The notes beneath the pieces are model-generated. The model ran no database searches. It had not been told where the DNA came from and worked only from the letters and a program-made list of their open reading frames with translations. Below are positions 26,663 to 36,185 of a DNA stretch of 64,000 nucleotides, piece by piece. Position 1 is the first letter of the stretch. The number at the start of each line of letters is the position of its first letter. The DNA is from Allobosea psychrotolerans. Its GTDB lineage: Bacteria; Pseudomonadota; Alphaproteobacteria; Rhizobiales; Beijerinckiaceae. The position numbers and the translations under genes were made by a program. The DNA lies in contig NZ_PQFZ01000008.1 in assembly GCF_002917105.1 (NCBI RefSeq), positions 1 through 64,000 on the forward strand, read 5' to 3'.

Positions 26663-27640
26663 ATGGTGTTCAACGGTTTCGACATCGTCGTCGTGGTGCT
26701 GGTGGCGCTCGTCATCCTGACGATCGCGCTCGGCGTGCGTACCGTCCCGCAGGGCTATAATTACACGATCGAGCGCTTCGGCCGCTATTCGCGCACGCTC
26801 GGCGCGGGGCTCGGGCTGATCGTGCCTTATTTCGACCGGGTCGGGCACAAGGTGAACGTCATGGAGCAGGTGCTCGACGTTCCCAGCCAGGAGGCGATCA
26901 CCAAGGACAATGCCGGCGTGCGCATCGACGCGGCCGCCTTCTACCAGGTGCTCGACGCGGCAAAAGCTTGCTACGAGGTCTCCTCGCTCGGCCAGGCGCT
27001 GATGATCCTGACCATGACCAATATCCGCACCGTGGTCGGCTCGATGGACCTCGACCAATTGCTCTCGCATCGCGACGAGATCAATGAGCGCTTGCTGCGC
27101 GTCATGGACGCTGCCGCCTCGCCCTGGGGCGTCAAGGTCACGCGCATCGAGATCCGCGATATCCTGCCGCCGGCCGACATTGCCGGGGCGATGAACCGGC
27201 AGATGAAGGCGGAGCGCGAGAAGCGCGCCGCCGTGCTGGAGGCGGAAGGCCTGAGGCAGGCCGAGATCCTCAAGGCCGAGGGCCAGAAGCAGTCGCAGAT
27301 CCTCGCCGCCGAGGGTCGCAAGGAAGCCGCCTTCCGCGATGCCGAGGCGCGCGAGCGCTCGGCCCAGGCCGAAGCATCTGCGACCGCGATGGTCTCGGAG
27401 GCGATCAGCAAGGGTGACATCCAGGCCGCGAATTTCCTTATCGCAGAGCGCTATACCGACGCTCTGAAGGCGATCGCCTCCGCCCATAACAGCAAGGTGG
27501 TGATCGTGCCGATCGAGGCCGCCGCGCTCGCCGGCACGGTCGGCGGCATCGCGCAACTGACCCGTGCGGTCTTCGGCGAGGAGGCGGTCGCGACGCGCCG
27601 CGCCGGTTCGGTCCCGCCGTCCGGCCGCACGAACGGGTGA
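26663..27640 (+). CDS. SPFH/Band 7 domain protein (QmcA-like)
   Basis: A 325-residue membrane-anchored prohibitin/stomatin-type protein. It has an N-terminal helix, then TVPQGYNYTIERFGRYSRTL and KDNAGVRIDAAAFYQV (SPFH domain). A long Ala/Glu/Lys coiled coil (about residues 180-250, MKAEREKRAAVLEAEG...) follows. It resembles E. coli QmcA, which organises membrane microdomains. The ATG at 26663 follows a GGGGAGGG ribosome site. An NfeD gene follows immediately, the usual pairing for this family. Confidence 0.92.
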   Translation: MVFNGFDIVVVVLVALVILTIALGVRTVPQGYNYTIERFGRYSRTLGAGLGLIVPYFDRVGHKVNVMEQVLDVPSQEAITKDNAGVRIDAAAFYQVLDAAKACYEVSSLGQALMILTMTNIRTVVGSMDLDQLLSHRDEINERLLRVMDAAASPWGVKVTRIEIRDILPPADIAGAMNRQMKAEREKRAAVLEAEGLRQAEILKAEGQKQSQILAAEGRKEAAFRDAEARERSAQAEASATAMVSEAISKGDIQAANFLIAERYTDALKAIASAHNSKVVIVPIEAAALAGTVGGIAQLTRAVFGEEAVATRRAGSVPPSGRTNG

Positions 27641-27648
27641 GGCCGGTC

Positions 27649-28098
27649 ATGCTGCTGGACTGGTTTTCCTCGCTTGGCGGCTGGGCTTGGGTGGTGCTCG
27701 GCCTCGTGCTGATCGGCGGCGAATTGCTGGCGCCGGGCGTGTTCCTGATCTGGCTCGGCCTCGCCGCGCTGCTGACGGGCGTGGTCGTCGGGCTGTTGGG
27801 CATCGGTTGGCAGAGCGCGGCTCTGGTTTTCGCGGTGCTTTGCGTCGCCAGCGTGCTCACCGGGCGGCGCCTGACGCGGCACAAGGGCGAGGAGCCCGAC
27901 GCTGCGACGGGTCTCAACGATCGTGGCCGCCAGCTCATCGGCAAGGTTTTCCGGTTGGAGGCGCCGATGACCGGAGGCGAGGGCCGCATCCGCGTCGGCG
28001 ATTCCTCCTGGCGCGTCATCGGTCCGGAATTGCTGGTGGGCAGCGAAATCAGGGTGGTGCGGGTCGAGGGCGCGACGCTTGTGGTCGAGAAGGCCTGA
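27649..28098 (+). CDS. NfeD family membrane protein
   Basis: A 149-residue protein with three hydrophobic helices (WVVLGLVLIGGELLAPGVF, IWLGLAALLTGVVVGLLG, ALVFAVLCVASVL) and a C-terminal OB-fold (IGKVFRLEAPMTGGEGRIRVGDSSWRV). NfeD proteins work with SPFH partners in membrane organisation or quality control. The ATG at 27649 has GTGAGG six nt upstream. A GTG overlapping the SPFH stop codon (27637) is the alternative. Confidence 0.88.
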   Translation: MLLDWFSSLGGWAWVVLGLVLIGGELLAPGVFLIWLGLAALLTGVVVGLLGIGWQSAALVFAVLCVASVLTGRRLTRHKGEEPDAATGLNDRGRQLIGKVFRLEAPMTGGEGRIRVGDSSWRVIGPELLVGSEIRVVRVEGATLVVEKA

Positions 28099-28117
28099 GG
28101 CCGTTTCAGATCGCCCT

Positions 28118-28167
28118 CAGCCCTCATCCTTCGAGACGCCGCTTCGCGGCTCCTCAGGATGAGGGCT
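28118..28167. repeat. palindromic intergenic element, family A copy 3, short form (50 nt)
   Basis: CAGCCCTCATCCTTCGAGAC runs directly into the distal arm ending CTCAGGATGAGGGCT. The central part of copies 1, 2 and 4 is missing, as if deleted between the two CATCCTTCGAGACGCCGC-like arms. Confidence 0.8.
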
Positions 28168-28286
28168 CAGATCTCAAGGGGTCCCTGAGGCCGCGACGGT
28201 TTCTCGCGCCTGGCAGGCAAAGAATCGGGTTGTCCGGCGCGCTGGCGGGTCTATAGCGAACGCTCCGTCGTCAGCCCGATCGTTCC

Positions 28287-29543
28287 ATGACACTCCGCAC
28301 GCAACGCCTGTCCCTCTCCAAGGACCGCATCAAGGTCCTGCTTCTGGAGGGCATCAATGATTCCGCCGCCGATCTGATGGTCCAGGCCGGCTATACCAAT
28401 ATGGTCCGCCTGCCCAAGGCGCTCGACCATGACGCGCTGCTCAAGGCGGTCGAGGGCGTGCATGTGCTCGGCATCCGCTCGCGCACGCAGCTCACGGAGC
28501 CGGTCTTCGCACAGGCGAGCCGGCTCTTCGCGGTCGGCTGCTTTTCCGTCGGCACCAATCAGGTCGATCTGCAGGCGGCGCGCGGGCGCGGCGTGCCCGT
28601 CTTCAACGCGCCTTTCTCCAACACTCGCAGCGTCGCCGAACTGACGATCGGCGAGATCGTCATGCTGCTGCGCAAGATCACCGACCGCTCGGTCTCGGCC
28701 CATACAGGCGGCTGGGACAAATCCGCGAACGGCTCCTTCGAGGTGCGCGGCAAGGTGCTTGGCATCGTCGGCTACGGCAATATCGGCAGCCAGCTCTCGA
28801 CGCTCGCCGAGGCGATGGGCATGCGGGTGATCTATTTCGACCAGACCGACCGCCTGCGCCACGGCAACACCGAACCGGTAGACAGCCTCGCCGAACTGCT
28901 CGGCAGTGCCGACATCGTCTCGCTGCACGTGCCGGAGACGCCGCAGACGGCTGGCATGATCGGGGCCGAGCAGATCGCGCAGATGCGGCCGGGCAGCTAC
29001 CTCATCAACAATTCGCGCGGCACGGTGGTCGATCTCGAGGCGCTGGCCGTGGCCCTGCGCGAGGGGCGGCTTGCGGGCGCAGCCGTCGACGTCTTCCCGA
29101 TCGAGCCCGCCTCCAATGCCGAGCGCTTTGTCTCGCCGCTGCAGGGCCTGGCCAATGTCATCCTCACCCCCCATGTCGGCGGCTCGACGGAGGAGGCGCA
29201 GGAGCGCATCGGCGCTGAGGTCGCGCGCAAGCTCGTCGACTATTCCGATATCGGCTCGACCGTCGGCGCGGTGAATTTCCCGCAGGTCCAGCTTACGCCG
29301 CGTCCCGCCGGCACGCGCTTCATCCATGTCCAGCGCAATGTGCCGGGCATGTTGCGGCGCCTGAACGACGTCTTCGCCGCCCGCGAGGTCAACATCTCCG
29401 CGCAGAACTACCAGACCGATGGCGAGATCGGTTATGTCGTGATGGAGGCCGACAGCGTCGGCCCCGAGGCGCGCGACATCCTGCGCGAGATCGCGGCGCT
29501 CGACGGCACGATCAGGGCAAGGCTTCTGTATCAGCGGGCGTGA
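28287..29543 (+). CDS. serA: D-3-phosphoglycerate dehydrogenase
   Basis: The 418-residue enzyme makes 3-phosphohydroxypyruvate, the first step of serine synthesis. It is of the E. coli type, with a catalytic plus NAD domain (GKVLGIVGYGNIGSQLSTLAE, about residues 154-174; INNSRGTVVDLEAL; ILTPHVGGSTEEAQERIG). A C-terminal ACT domain (MLRRLNDVFAAREVNISAQNYQTDGEIGYVVME) is typical of serine feedback control. Key residues are intact. Confidence 0.95.
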   Translation: MTLRTQRLSLSKDRIKVLLLEGINDSAADLMVQAGYTNMVRLPKALDHDALLKAVEGVHVLGIRSRTQLTEPVFAQASRLFAVGCFSVGTNQVDLQAARGRGVPVFNAPFSNTRSVAELTIGEIVMLLRKITDRSVSAHTGGWDKSANGSFEVRGKVLGIVGYGNIGSQLSTLAEAMGMRVIYFDQTDRLRHGNTEPVDSLAELLGSADIVSLHVPETPQTAGMIGAEQIAQMRPGSYLINNSRGTVVDLEALAVALREGRLAGAAVDVFPIEPASNAERFVSPLQGLANVILTPHVGGSTEEAQERIGAEVARKLVDYSDIGSTVGAVNFPQVQLTPRPAGTRFIHVQRNVPGMLRRLNDVFAAREVNISAQNYQTDGEIGYVVMEADSVGPEARDILREIAALDGTIRARLLYQRA

Positions 29544-29561
29544 GGCGTCATCTTCACGCAC

Positions 29562-29669
29562 AGCCCTCATCCTGAGGAGCGGCCGGCAGGCCGCGTCTCG
29601 AAGGATGCTTCAGTGCGCTCTGGAACATCCTTCGAGACGCCGCTACGCGGCTCCTCGGGATGAGGGCTG
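29562..29669. repeat. palindromic intergenic element, family A copy 4 (108 nt)
   Basis: Starts CAGCCCTCATCCTGAGGAGC and ends GGCTCCTCGGGATGAGGGCTG. Inner arms are GTCTCGAAGGATG and CATCCTTCGAGACGCC, with a variable loop. It lies between serA and kdsD, which converge, so it may also end transcription. Confidence 0.88.
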
Positions 29670-29690
29670 AGGGGGAAGCCGGCCGCAGCC

Positions 29691-30665
29691 TTAAGCCACG
29701 CCGAGCGTCAGCAGGTCGTGGACATGGACGAGCCCGACCGGCTTGTCCTCGCCATCGGCGACGATCAGCGCGGTGATGCGCAGCCGGTTGACCATCTCCA
29801 GCGCCTCGACCGCCAGTGCGTCGGGCGCGATGCGGCGTGGATTTTGCGTCATCACGTCGCGAGCGCGGCGCGCGGTGACGTTGCCCGAGGTCAATTTTCG
29901 GCGCAGATCGCCATCTGTGACCACGCCTGCCAGCCGGCCGTCGAGGTCGACGACGATGGCGCAGCCGAACCCCTTGGCCGAAATCATCTCGACGACGTCG
30001 GCGACGGCGGCGTCAAGCCCGACGCGCGGTAGCGCCTCGCCGCGATGCATGATGCTCTCGACCGTCTTGAGCTGGGCGCCGAGCTTGCCGCCGGGGTGGT
30101 AGACGAAGAAATCCTGGCGCGAGAAGCCGCGCGCCTCCAGCAGGGCAACGGCGAGTGCGTCGCCCAGCGCCATCTGCATCGTCGTCGATGTGGTCGGCGC
30201 CAGCCCATTCGGGCAGGCCTCTGCCGCCTTGGGCAGGATCAGCGCGATATCGGCCTCGCGCCCGAGCGCGCTGTCGGCGTTCGAGGTCAGGCCGATCAGC
30301 CCGACGCGGAAGCGCCGGGTATGGCCGACGATGGCAGCGAGCTCCGCCGTCTCGCCCGACCAGGACAGCGCGATCACCACATCCTCGGGCTGAACCATGC
30401 CGAGATCGCCATGGCTGGCTTCGGCCGGGTGGACGAAATGCGCGGGCGTGCCGGTCGAGGCCAGGGTCGCAGCGATCTTGCGCCCGACATGGCCGGATTT
30501 GCCCATGCCGGTGACAACGACGCGGCCGCTGGCGCTGCGGATCAGCTCCACGGCTGCCGCGAAGGGCTGGCCCAGCCCATTGGCGAGCGCTTCGTGAAGC
30601 GTGTCGAGCCCGGAGCGCTCGGTGGCGATGGTGCGAAGCGCGGAAGCGCGGATGTCGGCCGTCAT
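29691..30665 (-). CDS. kdsD: arabinose-5-phosphate isomerase (KdsD/KpsF type)
   Basis: The 324-residue enzyme converts ribulose-5-phosphate to arabinose-5-phosphate for Kdo and lipopolysaccharide synthesis. It has an N-terminal SIS domain (VVVTGMGKSGHVGRKIAATLASTGTP, FVHPAEASHGDLGM, ALSWSGETAEL, APTTSTTMQMALGDALA) and two C-terminal CBS repeats (MHRGEALP..., VMTQNPRRI...). The ATG at 30665 is preferred over upstream starts since the family begins there. Confidence 0.93.
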   Translation of the reverse strand: MTADIRASALRTIATERSGLDTLHEALANGLGQPFAAAVELIRSASGRVVVTGMGKSGHVGRKIAATLASTGTPAHFVHPAEASHGDLGMVQPEDVVIALSWSGETAELAAIVGHTRRFRVGLIGLTSNADSALGREADIALILPKAAEACPNGLAPTTSTTMQMALGDALAVALLEARGFSRQDFFVYHPGGKLGAQLKTVESIMHRGEALPRVGLDAAVADVVEMISAKGFGCAIVVDLDGRLAGVVTDGDLRRKLTSGNVTARRARDVMTQNPRRIAPDALAVEALEMVNRLRITALIVADGEDKPVGLVHVHDLLTLGVA

Positions 30666-30820
30666 GAGCGGCGCTCTAGCACGAGGACTGGCCGCCGCGC
30701 CACCATTCCTCGCCACGCCGACCGGTGCATTGACGCGCCATTAACCCTCTTCGTTCTAACTCTCTTAACCATGCGCGCCATGCCGGTGCGCCCGCCTGTG
30801 TCTGGAGCGAGAGCCTCCGC

Positions 30821-32344
30821 GTGTCCCGTCGCGTCATCATTCTGCTGTCGGGGGTCACCGCGACAAGCCTCATGCTCGCCACGGCCGGCGTGCAGGCGCA
30901 GATGCGCGCGGCGGGCTTGCGCACCGGGACGCCGGCCTATGTCGCGCAGGAGGTGCCTGCGTCGCCGTCGCCTTCGGGCTTTCCGGGCACGCCGAGCGGT
31001 GTCGCCGACCCCGCCGCCCCGATCCAGGACCAGAATTCGGTGGTGTCGCGCAAGGCGCCGCCGCGCGCGAGCCGGCCGGTGCAGGCGCCTGGCCTGCGCG
31101 GCGTCACGCAACGCCAGTTCCGCGCGCCGCAGCGCATCGTCACCGGCCTGCCGCCGGCCCCCGAGCCGCCGCCGCCACGCCGGCGCAGGACGGCCGTCGA
31201 AGAGGATCCCTACGCACCGCTCGGCCTGCGGCTCGGCAACATCACGCTGAGGCCGGGATTCACCAGTTCGATCGGCTATGACACCAATCCGGAACGGATC
31301 AGCGGTTCCCCGCGCAACAGCTCGCCGTTCGCCCGTTATGAGGGCGATCTCGCCATCCAGTCGGACTGGAACACCAACGAGCTGAAGGGCTCGCTGCGCG
31401 CCGGCTATTCAGATTATTTCCGCGACAGGGATGCCTCGCGCCCCGATGGCGAGGGCAAGCTCGATCTGCGGCTCGACGCGACGCGCGACACCCGCATCCT
31501 GCTCGAGAGCCGGTTCAAGCTGGACACGCAGCGCCCGGGCTCACCGGATCTGACGGCTTCGGTTACCGGGCGCCCCTTGGTCTATCAATACGGCGCCTCG
31601 GCCGGCGTGACCCATGACATGAACCGGCTGCAGTTGACACTGCGCGGCTCGGTCGACCGCAGCGACTATGAGGACGCCAAGCTCACCAGCGGAACGACGC
31701 TCAGCCAGAAGGACCGCAACCAGACGCAATATGGCGTCAGGCTGCGCGCCGCCTATGAGCTGACGCCGGGCTTCAAGCCCTTCATCCAGGGCGAGATCGA
31801 CACGCGGCAATTCGACCAGTCCGTCGATTCCTCAGGCTATCAGCGCTCTTCCAACGGCCTGACGGGGCGGGTCGGCTCGACCTTCGAGCTCAGCCGGCTG
31901 GTCACGGGCGAAGTCTCGGCCGGCTATCAGGACCGGGCCTATGACGACGATCGCTTGAAGAACCTGCGCGGCTTCGTCGGCGACGCCGCGATCCTGTGGT
32001 CGCCGACGCCGCTGACAACGGTGACCCTGCGCGGCACCTCGGAGCTCGGCGACACCACCATCGCCGGCTCGTCGGGCACGACGGCAAGGCGCGTCTCGCT
32101 TGAAATCGCGCATGCGCTGCGCCGCAACCTGACCGTTACCGGCTTCGCCAATTTCGGCCGCACCGAGTATGACGGGCAGGGCCTGCGCGAGGACTTGTCC
32201 AGCATCGGCGCGCGCGTCGAGTACAAATTGACCCGCACCTTCTCGGTGCGGGCGAGCTTCACCCATGAGCGCCTGAACTCGACCGCCCAGGGCTCGGACT
32301 ACACCGCCAATGTCGCGCAGGTGGGGCTGAGGGTGCAGTTCTGA
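30821..32344 (+). CDS. outer membrane beta-barrel protein (putative porin-2 family)
   Basis: A 507-residue exported protein starting at GTG. It has a Sec signal (cleavage near VQA-QMR), a Pro-rich linker with PAPEPPPPRRRR (about residues 108-120), and a C-terminal barrel of alternating strands (IQSDWNTNELKGSLRAGYSDYF, NQTQYGVRLRAAYEL, LRVQF). The terminal aromatic residue F fits outer membrane insertion. It resembles the BBP2 outer membrane group of alphaproteobacteria. Substrate or partner unknown. It is divergent from kdsD. Confidence 0.82.
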   Translation: MSRRVIILLSGVTATSLMLATAGVQAQMRAAGLRTGTPAYVAQEVPASPSPSGFPGTPSGVADPAAPIQDQNSVVSRKAPPRASRPVQAPGLRGVTQRQFRAPQRIVTGLPPAPEPPPPRRRRTAVEEDPYAPLGLRLGNITLRPGFTSSIGYDTNPERISGSPRNSSPFARYEGDLAIQSDWNTNELKGSLRAGYSDYFRDRDASRPDGEGKLDLRLDATRDTRILLESRFKLDTQRPGSPDLTASVTGRPLVYQYGASAGVTHDMNRLQLTLRGSVDRSDYEDAKLTSGTTLSQKDRNQTQYGVRLRAAYELTPGFKPFIQGEIDTRQFDQSVDSSGYQRSSNGLTGRVGSTFELSRLVTGEVSAGYQDRAYDDDRLKNLRGFVGDAAILWSPTPLTTVTLRGTSELGDTTIAGSSGTTARRVSLEIAHALRRNLTVTGFANFGRTEYDGQGLREDLSSIGARVEYKLTRTFSVRASFTHERLNSTAQGSDYTANVAQVGLRVQF

Positions 32345-32361
32345 GGGACGAGCGTTTCGCC

Positions 32362-32425
32362 GTCATTCTCGGGCTTGACCCGAGAATCTCTGGCAAAAGA
32401 TGGTCGGGTCAAGCCCGACCATGAC
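32362..32425. repeat. palindromic intergenic element, family B
   Basis: GTCATTCTCGGGCTTGACCC, then GAGAATC, then a second hairpin GGTCGGGTCAAGCCCGACC followed by ATGAC. The two hairpins share the CGGGCTTGACCCG core in opposite orientation, so the whole unit is also an imperfect inverted repeat. It lies between two convergent genes. Confidence 0.85.
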
Positions 32426-32434
32426 GGGAGTTGC

Positions 32435-34291
32435 CTACTCCATCCCTTCCAGCTCGATGATCATCCCTTCGATCATCTTCAACCCGATCTGCCAGAAGGC
32501 GGGATCGCGCGCGTCGAGGCCGAAGGGCGCGAGCAGTTCGGAATGGTGCTTGGTGCCGCCGGCCGAGAGCAGGGCGAAATAGCGCTCCTGGAAGCCCTCC
32601 GCCGCGTTCTGGTAGACGCCGTAGAGCGAATTGACCAGGCAATCGCCGAAGGCATAGGCGTAGACGTAGAAGGGCGAATGGATGAAGTGCGGGATATAGC
32701 ACCAGAACGGCTCGTAGCCGGTCGAAAGCCTGATCGCCGGTCCCAGGCTCTCGGCCTGCACGCTCATCCAGAGTTCGCAGAGAGTCTCGGCCGTCAGCTC
32801 GCCCCCCTTGCGCGCCTCATGGACCTTGCGCTCGAAGGAGTAGAAGGCGATCTGGCGCACGACCGTGTTGATCATGTCCTCGACCTTGGCCGCCAGCATC
32901 GCCTTGCGCTGCTTTGCGTCCCTGGTGCCGTCGAGCAGGCGGCGGAAGGTCAGCATCTCCCCGAAGACGCTGGCGGTCTCGGCCAGCGTCAAGGGTGTCG
33001 GCGCCATCAATGCGCCGTTGGGGCCGGCCAGCACCTGATGGACGCCATGGCCGAGCTCATGGGCCAGAGTCATCACGTCGCGCGGCTTGCCCTGATAGTT
33101 CACGAGCACATAGGGATGCGCCGAGGGCACGGTCGGGTGAGCAAACGCGCCCGGCGCCTTGCCGGGGCGGGCCGGGGCGTCGATCCAGTGTTCGTCGAAG
33201 AAGCGCCGCGCGATGCCGGCCATCTCGGGCGAAAAGGCGTGATAGGCGTCGAGCACGGTGTCACGCGCTTCGGTCCAGGGAATGGTGCGCTGCTCGACCT
33301 GCGGCAGCGGCGCGTTGCGGTCCCAGAAATCGAGCTGCTCGCGGCCGAACCATTTGGCCTTGAGCTTGTAGTAGCGATGCGACAGGCGCGGATAGGCCTC
33401 GCGCACGGCTGAGACCAATGCATCGACCACCTCGCGCTCGACGCGATTGGCCAGATGGCGGGAATCCGCGACATCCTCGAATTTGCGCCAGCGGTCGGAA
33501 ATCTCCTTGTCCTTGGCGAGCGTGTTGGTGATCAGCGCGAAGGTGCGCAATTGACCGCGGAAGACCTCGCTCAGCGCTTCGGCCGCGGCCTTGCGGACGG
33601 CACCATCGGCATCCTGCAGCTTGTTCAGCGTCAGTTCGAGCGTCAATTCCTCGCCGTCGAGCTTGAAGCGCAGCGAGGCGATGGTCTCGTCGAAGAGCCG
33701 GTTCCAGGCAGCCTGTCCGGTCATCGACTTCTCGTGGAACAATTCCTCGATCCGGTCCTCGAGCTGGTGCGGCTTGTCCTTGGCGAGATCGTCGAGCCAG
33801 GGCTTCCAATGCGAAAGCGGCGCCTGGGCCGAGATGCGTGCCATCAGCGCGGGGTCGATCCGGTTCAGCTCCAACTCGAAGAAGAGCAATTCCGTTACGG
33901 CCGCGTTCAGGCGATCCTGGGTGTCGCCATAGAATTTCGCGCGCTGCGGGTCGGTGGTATCGCCGGAATAGACCAGGCCGGCATAGGCGCCGATTCGCCC
34001 AAGCAGGTCGCTGAGCGTCTCATAACCGGCGACCGCTTCGGCCAGCACGGTCGCGGCGTCCTCGCGCTGGGAAAGCGGGCCGAGCTTGCCGCGATAGAGC
34101 TCGGCGAAGCGCTGTGATTCGGACAAGCCGCGTTCGAGATCGGCCTTGAAAGCCGGCGAATCCATCGCCGGGTAGAGATGGCTCAGATCCCATTCCGGCA
34201 GCGGGCCCAGTGCCTTGGCGCTATGCGCCGAGCGCTCGGCAGCTGTGGCGAAAGCGGCGGGCTCAACCATCCCTGTCACGGCGAAATTCAT
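32435..34291 (-). CDS. pepF: M3 family oligoendopeptidase F
   Basis: The 618-residue zinc peptidase degrades short peptides in the cytoplasm. The HEXXH site is visible in TLAHELGHGVHQVLAG, with ETASVFGEML supplying the third ligand region. Other PepF blocks are LWMSVQAESLGPAIRL and YVYAYAFGDCLVNSLY. Length matches the family and no signal peptide is present. It is divergent from the sigma-54 regulator gene. Confidence 0.94.
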   Translation of the reverse strand: MNFAVTGMVEPAAFATAAERSAHSAKALGPLPEWDLSHLYPAMDSPAFKADLERGLSESQRFAELYRGKLGPLSQREDAATVLAEAVAGYETLSDLLGRIGAYAGLVYSGDTTDPQRAKFYGDTQDRLNAAVTELLFFELELNRIDPALMARISAQAPLSHWKPWLDDLAKDKPHQLEDRIEELFHEKSMTGQAAWNRLFDETIASLRFKLDGEELTLELTLNKLQDADGAVRKAAAEALSEVFRGQLRTFALITNTLAKDKEISDRWRKFEDVADSRHLANRVEREVVDALVSAVREAYPRLSHRYYKLKAKWFGREQLDFWDRNAPLPQVEQRTIPWTEARDTVLDAYHAFSPEMAGIARRFFDEHWIDAPARPGKAPGAFAHPTVPSAHPYVLVNYQGKPRDVMTLAHELGHGVHQVLAGPNGALMAPTPLTLAETASVFGEMLTFRRLLDGTRDAKQRKAMLAAKVEDMINTVVRQIAFYSFERKVHEARKGGELTAETLCELWMSVQAESLGPAIRLSTGYEPFWCYIPHFIHSPFYVYAYAFGDCLVNSLYGVYQNAAEGFQERYFALLSAGGTKHHSELLAPFGLDARDPAFWQIGLKMIEGMIIELEGME

Positions 34292-34502
34292 CTCTGCAAC
34301 ACCTCGCTGGCCCGATAGGCCTTGCTTCTCATATGCGCGGAGCGGCGTTTGCGATCAACGCCGGAGCGCCGGGCAGAGGTGGTTTGACGCAGGCTGTGGC
34401 GCTTAAGCGCCGCTTAACCGTTCTGGCCGAGGATGACCCAGAACGGAACAGCCGATTCCGTCTCGCGATGTCGTTTTCGCACTGCCTGGCCTTCGAGGTT
34501 TC

Positions 34503-35996
34503 ATGTCCGCCACCGTTCTCGTCGTCGACGACGATCCCGTCCAGCGCCGTCTGCTCGACGCGATGCTGAAGCGTTTTGGTTACGACGTGGTCGTCGTCGA
34601 GAGCGGCAGCGAGGCGATCAATCTGCTTGGCCATGGTGAGGGCGAGAGGTTCGATGCCGTGGTGCTCGATCTCGTCATGCCGGAGCTCGACGGCATGGGT
34701 GTGCTCGCGGCGCTGCGCGAGCGCGGCATCGAGACGCCGGTCATCGTGCAGACGGCGCATAGCTCGATCGAGACCGTCGTCTCGGCGATACGCGCCGGCG
34801 CGGTCGATTTCGTGGTCAAGCCGGTCGGCGCGGAACGTCTGCAGATATCGCTCAAGAACGCGCTGAAGCTGGGCGCGCTCGAACATGAACTGCGCCACAT
34901 CAAGCGGCGCGTCTCCGGCACGCTCGGTTTCCGCGACCTCGCCACCAAGAGTGCCGATATGGCGCGGGTGGTGCGCCTGGCCGAGCGCGCCGCAAAATCC
35001 AACATCCCGATCCTGGTCGAGGGTGAATCGGGCGTCGGCAAGGAGGTGCTGGCGCGCGCGATCCAGGGCACCAGCGATCGCAAGGGCAAGCCTTTCGTCA
35101 CGGTGAACTGCGGCGCGATCCCGCATAATCTCGTCGAGTCGATCCTGTTCGGCCATGAGAAAGGCGCCTTCACCGGCGCGACCGAGCGCCATATCGGCAA
35201 ATTCGTCGAGGCCAATGGCGGCACGCTTTTCCTCGACGAGGTCGGCGAATTGCCGCTCGACGCGCAGGTCAAGCTGTTGCGCGCCATCCAGGAGGGCGAG
35301 GTCGACCCTGTCGGCGCCAAGAAGTCGGTGCGCGTCGATATCCGCATCATCTCCGCGACCAATAAGAGCCTGCTGGACCAGGTGAAGCAGGGCGAGTTCC
35401 GCGAGGATCTGTATTACCGCCTCAACGTCTTCCCGATCACGCTGCCGCCCTTGCGCCAGCGCCGCGAGGATATCGCCGATCTGGCGCGCGGGTTCCTGGC
35501 GCGCTTCGCCGCCGAGGAAGGCAAGAAGCTGCGCGGTCTCAGCGCCGAGGCGCTTGGACTGATCAGCGGCTATGACTGGCCAGGCAATGTCCGCCAGCTC
35601 GAGAACGCGATGTTCCGCGCGGTGGTCCTGGCCGATGGCGACGAATTGACCGTGGCAGAGTTCCCGCAGATCGCGGCCCAGATGGAGGGCTTCGACGTCC
35701 GCATCCCGCCGGTGTCGGCCTCGCTGATGCGCCAGGACATGCGCAACGACACGCCGCGCATCATCCAGATGCCGGTGCGCGACCCCAATTCGCTCGAACT
35801 CGTCGCAGGCTCCGACATGCGCAAGCTCGACGATCTCGAGCGCGAGATCATCAAATTCGCGCTGGCGCATTATCGCGGCCACATGTCGGAGATCTCGCGC
35901 AAGCTCGGCATCGGCCGCTCGACGCTCTATCGCAAACTCAAGGATTACGGGCTGATCGAGAACGAGTCCGGCGCCGAAGGCGAGGATGCGGCCTGA
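34503..35996 (+). CDS. sigma-54-dependent response regulator (NtrC family)
   Basis: A 497-residue three-domain regulator. The receiver (residues 1-115) has the phosphoacceptor Asp56 in VVLDLVMPELDG. The AAA+ domain has Walker A GESGVGKE, the sigma-54 contact loop GAFTGA and Walker B GGTLFLDEVGELP. The C-terminal Fis-type HTH contains MSEISRKLGIGRSTLYRKLKDYGL. It activates sigma-54 promoters after phosphorylation. No sensor kinase gene is adjacent, so the input is unknown. Confidence 0.93.
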   Translation: MSATVLVVDDDPVQRRLLDAMLKRFGYDVVVVESGSEAINLLGHGEGERFDAVVLDLVMPELDGMGVLAALRERGIETPVIVQTAHSSIETVVSAIRAGAVDFVVKPVGAERLQISLKNALKLGALEHELRHIKRRVSGTLGFRDLATKSADMARVVRLAERAAKSNIPILVEGESGVGKEVLARAIQGTSDRKGKPFVTVNCGAIPHNLVESILFGHEKGAFTGATERHIGKFVEANGGTLFLDEVGELPLDAQVKLLRAIQEGEVDPVGAKKSVRVDIRIISATNKSLLDQVKQGEFREDLYYRLNVFPITLPPLRQRREDIADLARGFLARFAAEEGKKLRGLSAEALGLISGYDWPGNVRQLENAMFRAVVLADGDELTVAEFPQIAAQMEGFDVRIPPVSASLMRQDMRNDTPRIIQMPVRDPNSLELVAGSDMRKLDDLEREIIKFALAHYRGHMSEISRKLGIGRSTLYRKLKDYGLIENESGAEGEDAA

Positions 35997-36185
35997 CGCA
36001 TGAGGCGCAACCGAAGCCCCGTATTCGCGAAGGACGGGGTCGGTTTGCGCCGAGGTCACACTAAAAATTTAAAGCCGATCGGCACTGTCTGAATAGCGGG
36101 GGCTGTTGCGCCGCCGCATCTTGTCCAAACCCGATGACTCACGCAGAAGCGGTGAGATCTCGGCGAACATTCGAGGATAGCGAGC

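Noticed and set aside
30045..31250. Plus-strand frame running from kdsD into the barrel protein gene
   Set aside because: Composed of antisense kdsD and an out-of-frame stretch of the next gene; Arg/Ser-rich.
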